Positions 1 to 10,048 of a stretch of 64,000 nt of DNA are shown here, in pieces; positions within the stretch are counted from its first letter, which is position 1, and each line of letters begins with the position of its first letter. Made by a program: the position numbers and the translations under genes. Source of the DNA: Ricinus communis (taxonomy: Eukaryota > Streptophyta > Magnoliopsida > Malpighiales > Euphorbiaceae); assembly GCF_019578655.1 (NCBI RefSeq), contig NC_063261.1, positions 5,898,446-5,962,445 of the forward strand. Direction: 5' to 3'. The notes under the pieces were generated by a model. The model was not told the origin of the DNA. It searched no databases and saw nothing but the letters and a program-made list of their open reading frames with translations.

Positions 1-597
1 TTGATTTGTTCTTCATATCTTGTTGAATGATTTTTGAAATTTGAATGATCTTGAGAAAGACGTTTAGGTTTGGATTGTCCTTTGCAACCTAGAATTGAAT
101 TCACCTAGAGATAGGGTTTTCGTTCTACCGGATTGAGAATTAACAACTCTCAATAGTGTTAAATGGTACAGAATGCTAATTTGGGTAATTAGAGTTAGGA
201 AGAGATTTCAACCTAATTAATCTAAGTTAAAATGTTAGTGTCTTTGAGAAAGGCATTAATTGTGTAGAGATTTTCCCACAGAAATTGGATTCAATCAATC
301 AATTCCACCCTTAGTTTCCATTCCTTAGAGACAAGAATTCCCAAAGGGTTATTCTTTTACTTGAATTAATCATTCCCTAGTATACGTAGTTCGACAATAA
401 TTTGAGTAGCTATTAGTTAATTTAGAAATTATTCATCAACACCATTTATGTTATGTGATTAGATAACAGAGAAGATTGAGTAGATTTAGGTTCACAAGTT
501 CTTTGGGGAATACGACACTTGGTACTCGCCGTTAGCTATACTCCACTGATAGGTACACTGCCTTAGGTCATAGTCTTGCTTGACTTAGCACACATCA
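1..597 (+). repeat. Athila-type LTR, 5' part outside the window
   Basis: This is the R/U5 side of an LTR on the plus strand, cut by the left window edge. It matches, line by line, the reverse complement of the solo LTR at 49831-51284 (for example around 61-170 against 50260-50370). It carries the U5 signature shared by all Athila-type LTRs here: an 'AATTAACAA' stretch, 'GGAAGAGATT', 'GAATACGAC' and 'AGGTACACTGCCTTAG'. It ends in ACACATCA at 597. No tRNA-Asp-type primer site follows, so it is a 3' LTR or a solo LTR whose left end and target duplication lie outside the window. Confidence 0.75.
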
Positions 598-757
598 AGA
601 ACTTATGGGATGCGTGTCGGGCCTACTATCCCATGTTGATAGAAAGCCCAAACCCAAAATCCTAGGGAGGAAAGACTCACCATGAACCATGTGCCGGAGT
701 AATAAGGTTGGAAGGATGAACTCTATATTACTATGTGTGCTAACTTTTATTTCTTTG

Positions 758-812
758 TCCTTGTGCATTGCATGTGCATCATGCATCTCATGCATTGCAT
801 ACATCATACTAA
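758..812 (+). repeat. CATGCA-rich (RY-like) leader repeat
   Basis: This stretch is built from overlapping TGCATTGCAT, GTGCATCATGCAT and CATGCATTGCAT units. CATGCA is the core of the plant RY element recognised by B3-domain factors. It lies between the LTR remnant and the Gag remnant, a leader position. It may be simple repeat expansion rather than a regulatory site. Confidence 0.5.
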
Positions 813-969
813 CACCTTGTGTTTTAGCCTTATAGATTTATCATCCTTAGTTTGGATAAGATAAGAAGGGTGTCAAGAGGATCCATTTCACCAGCAATCG
901 AGGCAATATTAGAGAAGAGCCCAATAAGTCCACTATTTTCAAAGATAGCCCACAAATAAGACATTGATG

Positions 970-1890
970 CTATGAAGACTGCAATCATGGCTGACCTAAG
1001 GATTATAATCCGAGAGGAACTCCAGCAAGCTTTAGCTGAGATTTTTCTAGAAAGCTGCTACTGCTGCTCCTAGTCATGATGTGGAAGTATATAGTGAGCA
1101 CATATGGAACTTAGATGACTACATGCTAGAACAAGCTAAGAAAGAGTCGACTCTTACTGCAAAAGCCGTTATGGAATTTAAGATTTTGCAAAGTCTAACT
1201 AATAGGCTTGACAAGATGTAAGATATGTTAAAAGATCAAGGTTTAGATTCAACCTTTGATTTCGATGAACTAATGGTAATTGGAGAAGACAAATTGCCTC
1301 ATAAATTCTGTATGCCTAAAATGCAAAAGTTCAATAGAACTTGAGATCTAAAGGTGCACCTGAATTAATATTCTACTATCATGAGTATTACTCATTTAGC
1401 TAAGACCCAAATCTTCAAGTATTTTGTACTCTTATTAGAAAGGCTAGCTGTGAATTGGTACCATGGGTTGGAAAGATCCATCAAGTCTGATTGGAAAAAG
1501 CTTTTTAATGCTTTTGTGCAGCAATATGACTAGAATGCTCACCTAGAAGTATCTATAAGAGATTTGGAACCGACGAAGCAAAAGCCTAATGAATCCTTTT
1601 CTAAATTCATGACTAGATAGAGGAACAAAGCAATTTTAATGAAGAACAAGCATTCTGAAAAGGATCAAGTCTGAATAGTAGTTCGAAAATGTTCTCCCGT
1701 TTTGGATGGAAAAGCTGCAGATGATGAATCCAAAGACCTTTGCAGGCTTGTGCAATAGCTTACAAGTAAAAGAAACTAAAAATGCTAAAGCTAGTTAGAG
1801 CATGGAAAACTTTGAAGCTACAGAGATTGAAAAGCTACCATTTGAAAATGATGAAGCTTCACAAGATTTAGCACTTGATTTGTTTTAACA
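970..1890 (+). pseudogene. gag: Tat-like Gag remnant
   Basis: The reading frame contains the Gag core order seen in Tat/Ogre-type elements: a tract around 'NWYHGLE' (about 1450), then 'DWKKLFNAFVQQYD' (about 1490-1530), then 'IRDLEPTKQKPNESF' and 'NKHSEKD'. In intact elements this protein forms the virus-like particle. In-frame stops interrupt it, for example after 'QQYD' and at 'MTR*RNK', so it is not functional. An ATG near 986 followed by 'ADLRIIIREELQQA' may be the original start region. No zinc knuckle is visible downstream. The plus strand agrees with the integrase remnants at 11126 and 13081. Confidence 0.6.
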
Positions 1891-3301
1891 TAAAAACATG
1901 ATTATGCCTTTAAGAACATTGATATAACTCCAATTTTGCTTACTTTATAATGTCTACTTAATAGCATTCTGCATTATAATGATTATAACATGAGCATGTT
2001 TATCATTGATTCTATTTGAATTGGTTAATTTAATCTGGCACAAATAATAATCCTAGGTACATTTCTACTACATACAATATAACTCTTGAAGAGAGAGAAA
2101 GTGAGAGAAAAAGAAAAAGAAAAATAGAAAGGAGATAGTATTTGATACAACAAGATTGAATTCAAGGTAGTGTAGCCATTCAACACACTAGAGGCAAAGC
2201 AGGAATGCCAAGTTTATGCCTCATTACATTAATAATAACCTTGAGAACAATAAGGACCTCTAAAGATAGAAAATATTAAAGATTAAGTGCTCTAATCCTG
2301 AAATATGCAAGACCTATTGCATTTGACTCCAAAAAGAAATTTAGATCGACCTGGAAAACTTCCATATCAAATAAAAAAAGATTAAGCTTGAATATGCTAG
2401 AAGGACTTCAAATATCAGGGCAATAAGTTCACAAGTTTCAAATACTACGTTTGAAAAAAATAGCAAAAATAGGAAGACAAGTCCTGCTCACTAGAGGACC
2501 TATATAGGCTAGTCAGGTAAAAGTTAAGGAACTAAAAGGTGAGAAAAAATATTTGACTAGAAAATCTAAAAGGACTAGTTGATAACAAGAGTGGTATACT
2601 GTGAAATAGAATGTATTAGTTTGTGCCCATATTAAATGAATAAAATTTGATTAGAGTTTTGGTCAAACTTGCACATCAATTTTCATTATTTGCACACTAT
2701 TAGAAGAAAAAATAAAATAAGAAGCAGAATCTATGAGATCTAAATAGAAGCAAGATCATTTTTTCTTAGACTTTTATTCTTGTGTTTCTCGTGGGAAAAT
2801 CCAAGAATTTATTCCACTTCATCAATCGTGACATCACGCTCACTCTATCAGCCAACCATAACCTCTTAGTCTTCTCTAAAAATCATACCTTTATGGAAAA
2901 CCTTCAAAGACATGTGGGTATTCTAGAATAAGCTATTGACGATAGAGTCTGGATGGGGTATAGAAAGTAGACTCTCAAAGTCCTAGCAAAAGAACACATG
3001 CCGCATATATTGGAAGAGTGATATGTTAGATCTTCTACCGAGGGCAAATAACCCTTAGGTTTTCGGGGCATTGGATTCTCACTAATGTTTGTGTTACTCA
3101 AGCCGACATTCCATCGGATAAGGGTGTTTAATAGGCTCTTCATCCAATCAACTCAGTTCTCACCAGTGAATTCCGCTCCTTGCTTGATAGTAATGCGAGT
3201 CGGCAAATGCTTTGGCTCAAACTCGATAATGTCTCTTAAAACTACCACTAGTTGGACCTTCTTTCGCAACCAAATCTATAAAAAGTATAAAGAAAAGAAT
3301 A
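1891..3301 (+). other. Degenerate internal region of the Tat-like remnant
   Basis: This stretch of about 1.4 kb has only short frames with many stops. It has purine-rich tracts near 2090-2140. I found no RT (YxDD), protease or RNase H motif. It lies between the Gag remnant and the tandem unit at 3302 and is best read as eroded element DNA. Confidence 0.35.
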
Positions 3302-3445
3302 TGCTAAGTTGAAAACCCAAAAGGGTGGCTTAGGCAAAAATAGAGTTTGCTAAGTTGAAAACCCTAAAGAGCAGCTTAGGAGAAAGTGAAAACAAAAGCC
3401 TGCTAAATTGAAAACTTGAAAGTGCAGCTTAGGCAAAAGTCACGG
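3302..3445 (+). repeat. Three-copy repeat, TGCTAARTTGAAAAC units
   Basis: Three related units begin at 3302, 3348 and 3401. Each starts TGCTAAGTTGAAAAC (TGCTAAATTG in the third) and ends with a version of CAGCTTAGGCAAAA. Spacing is 46 and 53 bases. Similar 'GAAAACCC..AAAGGG' units are familiar from non-coding parts of Tat/Ogre elements, which supports the class of the surrounding remnant. Confidence 0.55.
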
Positions 3446-3790
3446 CATAAAAGTAAGAAGAGAAAAGAGAGTTGGTTGCTATTTTCATGAGATTTTTGCA
3501 AACTCAATTGTCATTACATAAGTATTAGTACAACCCTAAGGGAAAATAATTTAGTCCTTGCATGCTTGAGTTATCTCTAGATATGCACTTCTTGTTGTCA
3601 CTATGATTTTCAAATATCTGATATGCATCATCGTCTTCATCATTTTCTATCAACCATTTGGCTCTGTGCCCTGTAACCGAAGAGTAGACAACCTACTTGT
3701 CAAATCATCAATCTTTTGCCGATGAGTGTTGGAATGCCTCTGTCCAAACTAAAGAATGATGTTCAGAAATGCATTACATGTCATAAATAA
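3446..3790. other. Unassigned flank of the element at 3796
   Basis: This AT-rich stretch has no recognisable protein or repeat. It continues, after removal of 3796-10043 and one target copy, into 10049 onward, so it belongs to the host sequence into which the Athila derivative inserted. Confidence 0.4.
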
Positions 3791-3795
3791 CATAC
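3791..3795. repeat. Target site duplication CATAC (left)
   Basis: CATAC precedes the TG of the 5' LTR and is repeated exactly at 10044-10048, after the CA of the 3' LTR. Five bases is the usual duplication for Ty3/gypsy integrases. Confidence 0.95.
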
Positions 3796-5309
3796 TGATG
3801 TGCATAGTTTTACACATATTTGCATGCATATTATTGCGTATGTTCTTAGCAATTATTGTGCTTTTATTCCCAGATCACCCGTGTTTTTTCTTCTTTTGCA
3901 TTTCAGGAGCATTTATAGGACCGTCATCGGTGTTTAAGCAATTATATATTTATTCCACTTGAAATGGACAAGAATTCATCAAGATCGGACAAGAGCTCGC
4001 GTTGCACACATTGAGCACGGCCTGAGTCAAGGCTGTGCTGACCATCACGGCCTGGACTCTGGCCGTGACCAACCATCAAAACTTGGTCTTCAAAATAAGG
4101 GTCTGGACATGGTTTTCGAGGCCACCACGGCCTCCACCACGGACCGTGGTGGCCAGCACCAGCGGCGGCACGGCCATGGTGAAAACCTACTTGGTGAGAT
4201 CTACAGTTTCAGCACGGCTTAAACTCCGGCCGTGCTGACCAACACGGCCTTGACCACGGTCATGTTGAAACAAAATATATAAGGGAAAATGAATCTTTTA
4301 GGGTGACAAAGAAGGGGAAGGAGTGACATAGAGCCCTGGCGGCTGGTTCGGTTTCTGCACAGTATTGAGTGCGAGAGAGAGTTGCAGGGAGGAAGAATCC
4401 CGGAAACGCAAGGTTCCGAGTGCAAAACAGTGGTAGAGCAATTCAAGAGGCAATTTGGGAGATTAATCAAAGTGTAGATCCAGATTTGGAGCTGTTCATC
4501 CAATTCGAGAGAAAAGGGTGTACATGTTTTAATTTCATTATTCTTTCATTGTAATTGATTTCCTAGATTGTTTTAAACATGAACATGTTTAGCTAGACTG
4601 ATTAAATCCATTGGGATTTCTTTACTATGTTGGGTTAATATTATATTGTTGGATTGTTTGAGTTGGTTTTGTATTCTTCTTGCTTTCAGTATTAATAAGA
4701 TAGCATTATTCACGAGAGGTTGTGAATTGTGGTGTTTAGATTGCTTTGTGTGATTGAGAAGTCCATTTGGCAATTGGAATTTTGAATAGCAAGAACTGGT
4801 TAATAATCACTTAGAGATAAGGATAATTAACTAGCCGGATTAAGAATTAACAAAGCTTAATAGAGGCAGATTAATGGTTAATGCTAATTTAAGAATCAAT
4901 CGTTAGGAAGAGATTCCAACTTTAGGTTCTTAGGTTTAGGAATTTGGTTATCTCGAGAGAGAAATCGAATTCAGTTAAGAATTCGTCCACGGGTAGCATA
5001 ATTGGATTCATCAATCCTTTATCTTTTGTTTGATCACCAACTAGTTTAGGTTCCCTTTGGGTTTGCTTTCTTATCTTGGTTATTTCATTTATCCATTCAT
5101 TCCTGCATCTCCCTTAGAACTTAGCTTGTAGCTATTAGTTAGTTTAGAAATTATTCATCATTCATCTTAGGTTAATATAACAAAGAATAAAGAAGTAACT
5201 CTGGGCTTTCACTTTCCCGAGGAATACGACCTTGATATTCGCCATTAGTGCTAGACTGCATCGATAGGTATACTGCCTTAGACTGTAGCTAACACAATTT
5301 AGCCTATCA
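3796..5309 (+). repeat. 5' LTR of the non-autonomous Athila element
   Basis: The LTR runs from TGATGTGCATAG to AGCCTATCA. U3 carries a run of CACGG/CCGTG inverted repeats (4014-4260) directly before TATATAA (4276-4282). The 3' half, from about 4560, is nearly the same sequence as the LTRs at 41609-43050 and 62860-64000, while the U3 halves differ. Confidence 0.93.
4014..4282 (+). promoter_or_regulatory. LTR promoter: hairpin cluster plus TATA box
   Basis: Inverted repeats come in series: AGCACGGCC (4014-4022) with GGCTGTGCT (4031-4039); TCACGGCC (4045-4052) with GGCCGTGA (4061-4068), 8-base loop; GGCCACCACGG (4120-4130) with CCGTGGTGGCC (4144-4154), perfect over 11 bp; then further CACGG/CCGTG pairs to about 4262. 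TATATAA follows at 4276-4282, the expected core promoter. The arms contain CG and CHG sites, so the cluster could be a factor-binding array, a structured element or a methylation target. Confidence 0.7.
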
Positions 5310-5315
5310 AGTTTT

Positions 5316-5333
5316 TGGCGCTGTTGCCGGGGA
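5316..5333 (+). other. Primer binding site, tRNA-Asp type
   Basis: TGGCGCTGTTGCCGGGGA starts 7 bases after the LTR end. It closely resembles the TGGCGCCGTTGCCGGGGA site used by Athila-lineage elements, complementary to the 3' end of tRNA-Asp. Confidence 0.85.
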
Positions 5334-5462
5334 ATGTTTGAAAACTAGAGTGAAATTTGCTATTTGTTAATTTAGCCATTTTTTTTATTTTATTTCTGTT
5401 TTGTTTGTATATATTTATTTAGTTAAGTTTATGATTCAGGTAGTGAATGATAAGGAGGTTCA

Positions 5463-6637
5463 ATGTTAAATTCAAACTCTTTGTATGATGCATTGGAAAA
5501 TGGGATTAGGAACAAAGAGAGTGCTAAAAATTGGGATACCCATGCATCTTTAGAAGCTCGAGTGGAATCGTTTTGCAGGGCTACCGATCAACTCTCACTC
5601 CTATCCTTTCATCTCAAGTTTTTTGTGAATTTTGTTGTGGTTTACATTTGAGTAATGATTGTCCATTGTATAGTGATCTTGCTCATTGTTCTTATAACTA
5701 TGAACAGGTGAATTATACGGGAAGTTGGCCAAATGACTCGTATGGAAGCACCTACAATCAAGAGTGGAGCACTCATTCACCCTTCGGATGGAGCTTAGAT
5801 GGCCCAGAACCACCAGAATCTCAGCAACCACATCAACAGCCTAATCTTGCACCTTCAACTCAAGATGAAGAGTTAGTGTCGGAGGAGCTGATGATGAGGT
5901 TCATTACAAGTCTTGATGATAGATTCCAACAAACAGAGAGGGTACTTGAAAGTCAACAAGCCTCCATTAAGAACATAGAGCATCAAGTAGGCTTGATTTT
6001 CAAGTTACTAGCTGAAGAGAAATTGGAAACTCCATCAAACGCTACTGAATCCGAGGTACACTTGAGCGCCGTCATTTTGTATTCAGGTGAGAATTTTTCT
6101 GGTTTATCTACTATGTTTGACGATGATGCTTCTGTGCAGGACGATTTCTTAAACATGGAGATGGAACTAGAAAAGGAAGAGGCGGATATGATTCCTCTGA
6201 AAGACTATCAACAGGAATGTACAGTTGATGATGTTGAGTTGCAGTTACAGAAATTTTTGGTGGATTTTCCACAAGTCCCTTCGATGATGGAAGATGAGCA
6301 CGAGTTATCCAATGAAGAAGTCTTGGAGGAGCTCAAGTTTCTTCTAGCAAGTGAACCAAGACAAGGACTGGAGAAAACCATTGACGTTCCTAAAGAAATT
6401 GCCCAACCGTTGATCCTTCCAATTGGTGAAACTTCAGCTTTCAAATTGGAAGAGCCCCTAGAGCATCATGACTACGTGCAATTATACGAGGAGCGAGTTT
6501 TGCCCAGCATACTGGCAACTTGCTTGATAGTCAGGAAGAGGAAATTGACGATTATCCCTCTAAGCGGATACTTGAAGTCATTTGCTTGGAAGAAGGATGG
6601 ATGGTCGTCGATCATGCCCATTTGCCTTTCACCATGA
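5463..6637 (+). pseudogene. Athila Gag C-terminal-like protein, one frameshift
   Basis: Two frames cover this reading: 5463 to about 5648 (N-terminal part) and 5531-6637 (the rest). The minus-strand relative near 41.3 kb has one more C at the place corresponding to about 5596, so a single lost base separates the halves. Visible features are a zinc-knuckle-like cluster 'CEFCCGLHLSNDC' (CX2CX3HX4C), the tract 'NYTGSWPNDSYGSTYNQEW' that matches the Asn/Tyr-rich stretch behind the Athila knuckle, a helical 'RVLESQQASIKNIEHQ' segment, and an acidic region with 'HELSNEEVLEELKFLLASE' that parallels the protease-RT linker of the full Athila at 47.7 kb. The capsid core is missing. It probably binds RNA or the partner's Gag; this is inferred. 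Confidence 0.6.
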
Positions 6638-6747
6638 GTCCAGCTAAGAAGACTCATCACATAAAAAAGAAGTGCTTTTTGGAGGCACCCCAATTTTTAT
6701 CTTTAATTTCTAATATTTTAACCTTTTGTTTTGAAACATTTTATTAG
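6520..6747 (+). pseudogene. Overlapping pol-end-like reading frame
   Basis: This frame overlaps the end of the preceding protein in another register. It reads through 'QEEEIDDYPSKRILEVICLE' and 'MSPAKKTHHIKKK'. The last part parallels the DNA after integrase in the Athila at 52240-52300, where 'KTTKKKRFWEA' can be read. The minus-strand relative keeps the same two overlapping open frames at 40165-40389 and 40272-40886. Which frame was ancestral is not certain; the acidic and basic runs make this one look more protein-like. Confidence 0.4.
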
Positions 6748-8552
6748 TTTTAGTTTTCATATTTTATTTAATTTTCGTTTCAGTTTCGATTTTATTTCTT
6801 TATTTTATTATTTCGGATTCTCTGAGGAGGCATTGAATTTCCACAACATCGGCCTCGATGGATGATCAGGCGATCCCCTAGATCTTTTTATTTTCCGCAT
6901 TTATTTACTTTATTTTTCATACATGTCATGCACTTGGATTGTATTGCCTTTGTTCTCTTAGTTGAGCATCCCATGCGGGGTATCCTGATATTTTACAGCG
7001 AGGACGGTGTGTTTTTCAAGTGTGGGGTGGTTGTGGGTAAACCTTATAATCCTACTCTCTCATATGATTCTTAGATATATCCGAAATTGCTATCACTAGG
7101 TGTTGTGTATTGTTAGGATGTTAGAACACCGTGCTTTTATGCACTTGAGTATGCTATTTTGAGTTGATTGATGACTTGATTTATAGAATTGTAGTTACTT
7201 TTCTTTGTTGTTCATTATCCTTGGAAAACAATTGATGGTGTTTTACACATCAACCTACTTAGGGTTAAACCGGTGTTATTTAATTATTTTCGAATTGTCG
7301 AATTTTAACTTAGAACGTTGATAATGTCATATGCATGTGTTTCTTAAGTAATGATTCAATTAATGATGTTGTGAACCAATTGCACCTAATACCACACCTC
7401 AAAGTGAGATTTTGAGCCTGTTGAGCATTCATTATACTTATGCTCTTTATATTTCTTGTTTAAGTGTGCATTGTACTTGACTTTGCTTCTAGAACTTGCT
7501 TTGTAATGCGTGTTGAAGTTACATGAATATTGTGAATACCGTGAAATGATTTGGGCGATTTAGAATTCACCACATTTGACCAAAAGCCCATCCCCTTATG
7601 TTTCCATTAGTTAGCCATTTTTTAGCCTTAACCTTTTCTTCATAATCTATACCTATACACTTCAATTACACCATTCTTTACATTTATCTTTCCTTTACCC
7701 TTATGCTGAAATTTCTTTCTGTGATTTGTTCAACTTTAGGTGGGATTAAAATGCCAATTGCTATGTTGGTAAATTCACTAAATCTTTTTGATATTTTAAA
7801 TGCTCCCTTTGATCCAATTTGTATTTGTTATTCTTTATGTTTATTTGAGTTGTATGCAGCGGTCGTTAATAAGCTGCTAGTTCATTATTAAAAAAAAAAA
7901 GAAAAAAAAGGAAAAAGAAAAAAAAAGAAGAAGAAGAAAAAAAATATATAATAAACAAAATTCTTTAATTATTTATCTCTTTATTGGATTTAGAGCATTT
8001 GCGAGTGTTATTCTATGAAGTAGGGATTTTAGTGAATGATTCTTTTTGTGATCTTAGGCATTTAATCCTTTGAGCATATACTATTGTTTATCGCACGAAT
8101 TCCAGAATTTTCACACTTCTGTCCAAATCTCTGTACCTTTACCTTAGCCCCATTATAACCTTGGTAAAGACCCTTTGATTTTGGTATTTACTTGTTCACA
8201 GTAGCAAAGATATGATTTATGAGCAAGCTTATGGTGAGCGGGTCTTGTGCATTTGTTTTGAGGGATTTGTTATTCACCTAATATAAACTTTGAGCGACTT
8301 GAGTGATCCCAGTGAGGCACTGGTTCGTGATGTTTGTATTGAGTTGTCATTTAAGTTATTCATGCATTAATATTATTTCCATTCTCTGTTAATGATTTGC
8401 AATTTCATTTATGATTGAGTATCCTTTGAGATGTTTCGGATACTATCTGTTATGGACTAGGGGCATAAACTGTAAGGAATTGCTAACTGCAATTTTATGA
8501 GGTGAGTTGTTAATTGCTTGAGGATAAGAAATAGCTTAAGTGTGGGGTAATT
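6748..8552 (+). other. Non-coding 3' internal region with purine tract
   Basis: This 1.8-kb stretch between the coding part and the 3' LTR shows no protein motif. It contains 'AAGTGTGGGG' twice, near 7018 and at 8538-8547. The second lies 5 bases before the 3' LTR and is the expected polypurine primer tract. An A/AAG-rich low-complexity run occupies about 7889-7955. Confidence 0.55.
7889..7955 (+). repeat. A/G low-complexity tract
   Basis: About 67 bases are almost only A and G (poly-A interrupted by G, AAG triplets, then ATATA). This is microsatellite-like expansion inside the non-autonomous element. Confidence 0.8.
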
Positions 8553-10043
8553 TGATGTGCATAGTTTTACACATATTTGCTTGCATATTATTTCGTATGT
8601 TCTTAGCAATTATTGTGCTTTTATTCCGAGATCACCCGTGTTTTATCTTCTTTTGCATTTCAGGAGCATTTATAGGACCGTCATTGGTGTTTAAGCAATT
8701 ATACATCAATACGTGTGGAAATGGACGAGAATTCATCAAGATCGGACAAGAGCTCGCATTGCACACATTGAGCACGGCCTGAGTCAAGGCCGTGCTGACC
8801 ATCACGGCTTGGACTCTAGCCGTGACCAACCATCGAAACTTGGTCTTCAAAATAAGGGTTTGGGCACGGTTTTCGAGGCCACCACGGGCCATGGTGGCTA
8901 GCACCGGCGGGGGCACGGCCATGGTGAAAACCTACTTGGTGAGATCCACAGTGTCAGCACGGCCTAGCCTCCGGCCATGTTGGCTTGACCACGGTCGTGT
9001 TGAAATAAAATATATAAGGAAAACAAATTTTTTAGGGTGAGAAAGAGGGGGAAGGAGTGACATAGAGCCTTAGCGGCTGGTTCGGTTTCTGCACAGTATT
9101 GAGTGTGAGAGAGAGTTGCAGGGAGGAAGAATCCCGAAATTGCAAGGTTCCGAGTGCAAAACAGTAGTGGAGCAATTCAAGAGGCAACTTGGGAGATTAA
9201 TCATAGTGTAGATCCAGATTTGGAGCTGTTCATCCAATTTGAGAGAAAAGGGTGTACATGTTTTAATTTCATTATTCTTTCATTGTAATTGATTTCCTAG
9301 ATTGTTTTAAACATGAACATGTTTAGCTAGACTGATTAAATCCATTGGGATTTCTTTACTATGTTGGCTTAATATTATATTGTTGGATTATTTGAGTTGG
9401 TTTTGTATTCTTCTTGCTTTCAGTATTAATAAGATAGCATTATTCACGAGACGTTGTGAATTGTGGTGTTTATATTGCTTTGTGTGATTGAGAAGTCCAT
9501 TTGGCAATTGGAATTTTGAATAGCAAGAACTGGTTAATAATCACTTAGAGATAAGGATAATTAACTAGCCGGATTAAGAATTAACAAAGCTTAATAGAGG
9601 CGGATTAAAGCTTAATTCTAATTTAAGAATCAATCGTTAGGAAGAGATTCCAACTTTAGGTTATTAGGTTTAGGAATTCGGTTATCTCGAGAGAGAAATC
9701 GAATTCAGTTAAGAATTCGTCCATGAGTAGCATAATTGGATTCATCAATCCTTTATCTTTTGTTTGATCACCAACTAGTTTAGGTTCCCTTTGGGTTTGC
9801 TTTCTTGTCTTGGTTATTTCATTTATCCATTCATTCCTGCATCTCCCTTAGAACTTAGCTTGTAGCTATTAGTTAGTTTAGAAATTATTCATCATTCATC
9901 TTAGGTTAATATAACAAAGAATAAAGAAGTAACTCTGGGCTTTCACTTTCCCGAGGAATACGACCTTGATGTTCGCCATTAGTGCTAGACTGCATCGATA
10001 GGTACACTGCCTTAGATTGTAGCTAACACAATTTAGCCTATCA
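8553..10043 (+). repeat. 3' LTR of the non-autonomous Athila element
   Basis: This pairs with 3796-5309 and has the same TGATGTGCATAG start and GCCTATCA end. A deletion of about 16 bases lies in the third hairpin loop (8885-8891). The second hairpin reads TCACGGCT/AGCCGTGA (8802-8809, 8818-8825) instead of TCACGGCC/GGCCGTGA, a change on both arms that keeps pairing. TATATAA is at 9011-9017. Confidence 0.93.
8771..9017 (+). promoter_or_regulatory. 3' LTR promoter: hairpin cluster plus TATA box
   Basis: Hairpin 1 is perfect here: AGCACGGCC 8771-8779 with GGCCGTGCT 8788-8796. Hairpin 2 has the compensated pair. Hairpin 3 is kept as GCCACCA 8878-8884 with TGGTGGC 8892-8898 despite a shortened loop. 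The 23 bases 8779-8801 recur exactly at 52717-52739, inside another element's internal promoter. Confidence 0.65.
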
Positions 10044-10048
10044 CATAC
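10044..10048. repeat. Target site duplication CATAC (right)
   Basis: This is the exact copy of 3791-3795, directly after the 3' LTR end. Confidence 0.95.

Larger units (their letters stand above)
598..3795 (+). mobile_element. Decayed Tat-like Ty3/gypsy element, 5' portion
   Basis: This is the left fragment of an old element lying on both sides of the inserted element 3796-10043. It holds a leader rich in CATGCA motifs, a degraded Gag (about 970-1890), non-coding DNA from about 1.9 to 3.3 kb, and a three-unit repeat at 3302-3445 of a kind common in Tat/Ogre internal regions. No LTR of its own can be delimited. The Tat assignment rests on the Gag motif order here and the integrase C-terminus at 13 kb. 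Whether both pieces come from one insertion is inferred from position and strand. Confidence 0.5.
3796..10043 (+). mobile_element. Complete non-autonomous Athila-derived LTR element
   Basis: This 6248-bp element has two LTRs (1514 and 1491 bp, TGATG...ATCA), a tRNA-Asp-type primer site, a purine tract AAGTGTGGGG before the 3' LTR, and perfect CATAC target duplications. The internal region is only 3.2 kb. It codes for a Gag C-terminal-like protein joined to a protease-RT linker-like and a pol-end-like segment. Protease, RT, RNase H and integrase are absent, so mobilisation would depend on an autonomous Athila. In 180 aligned LTR bases (4501-4680 against 9236 onward) I count 3 mismatches, so it is the youngest datable insertion here. 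A relative carrying the same internal ORF lies on the minus strand at 37126-43050. Confidence 0.9.

Noticed and set aside
2904..3143. Minus-strand 79-codon ORF in the Tat-like remnant
   Set aside because: It has no motif and is antisense to the direction of the element.
4014..4262. CRISPR-like array
   Set aside because: Units are inverted repeats of changing sequence and spacing in a plant LTR; there are no constant repeats with unique spacers.
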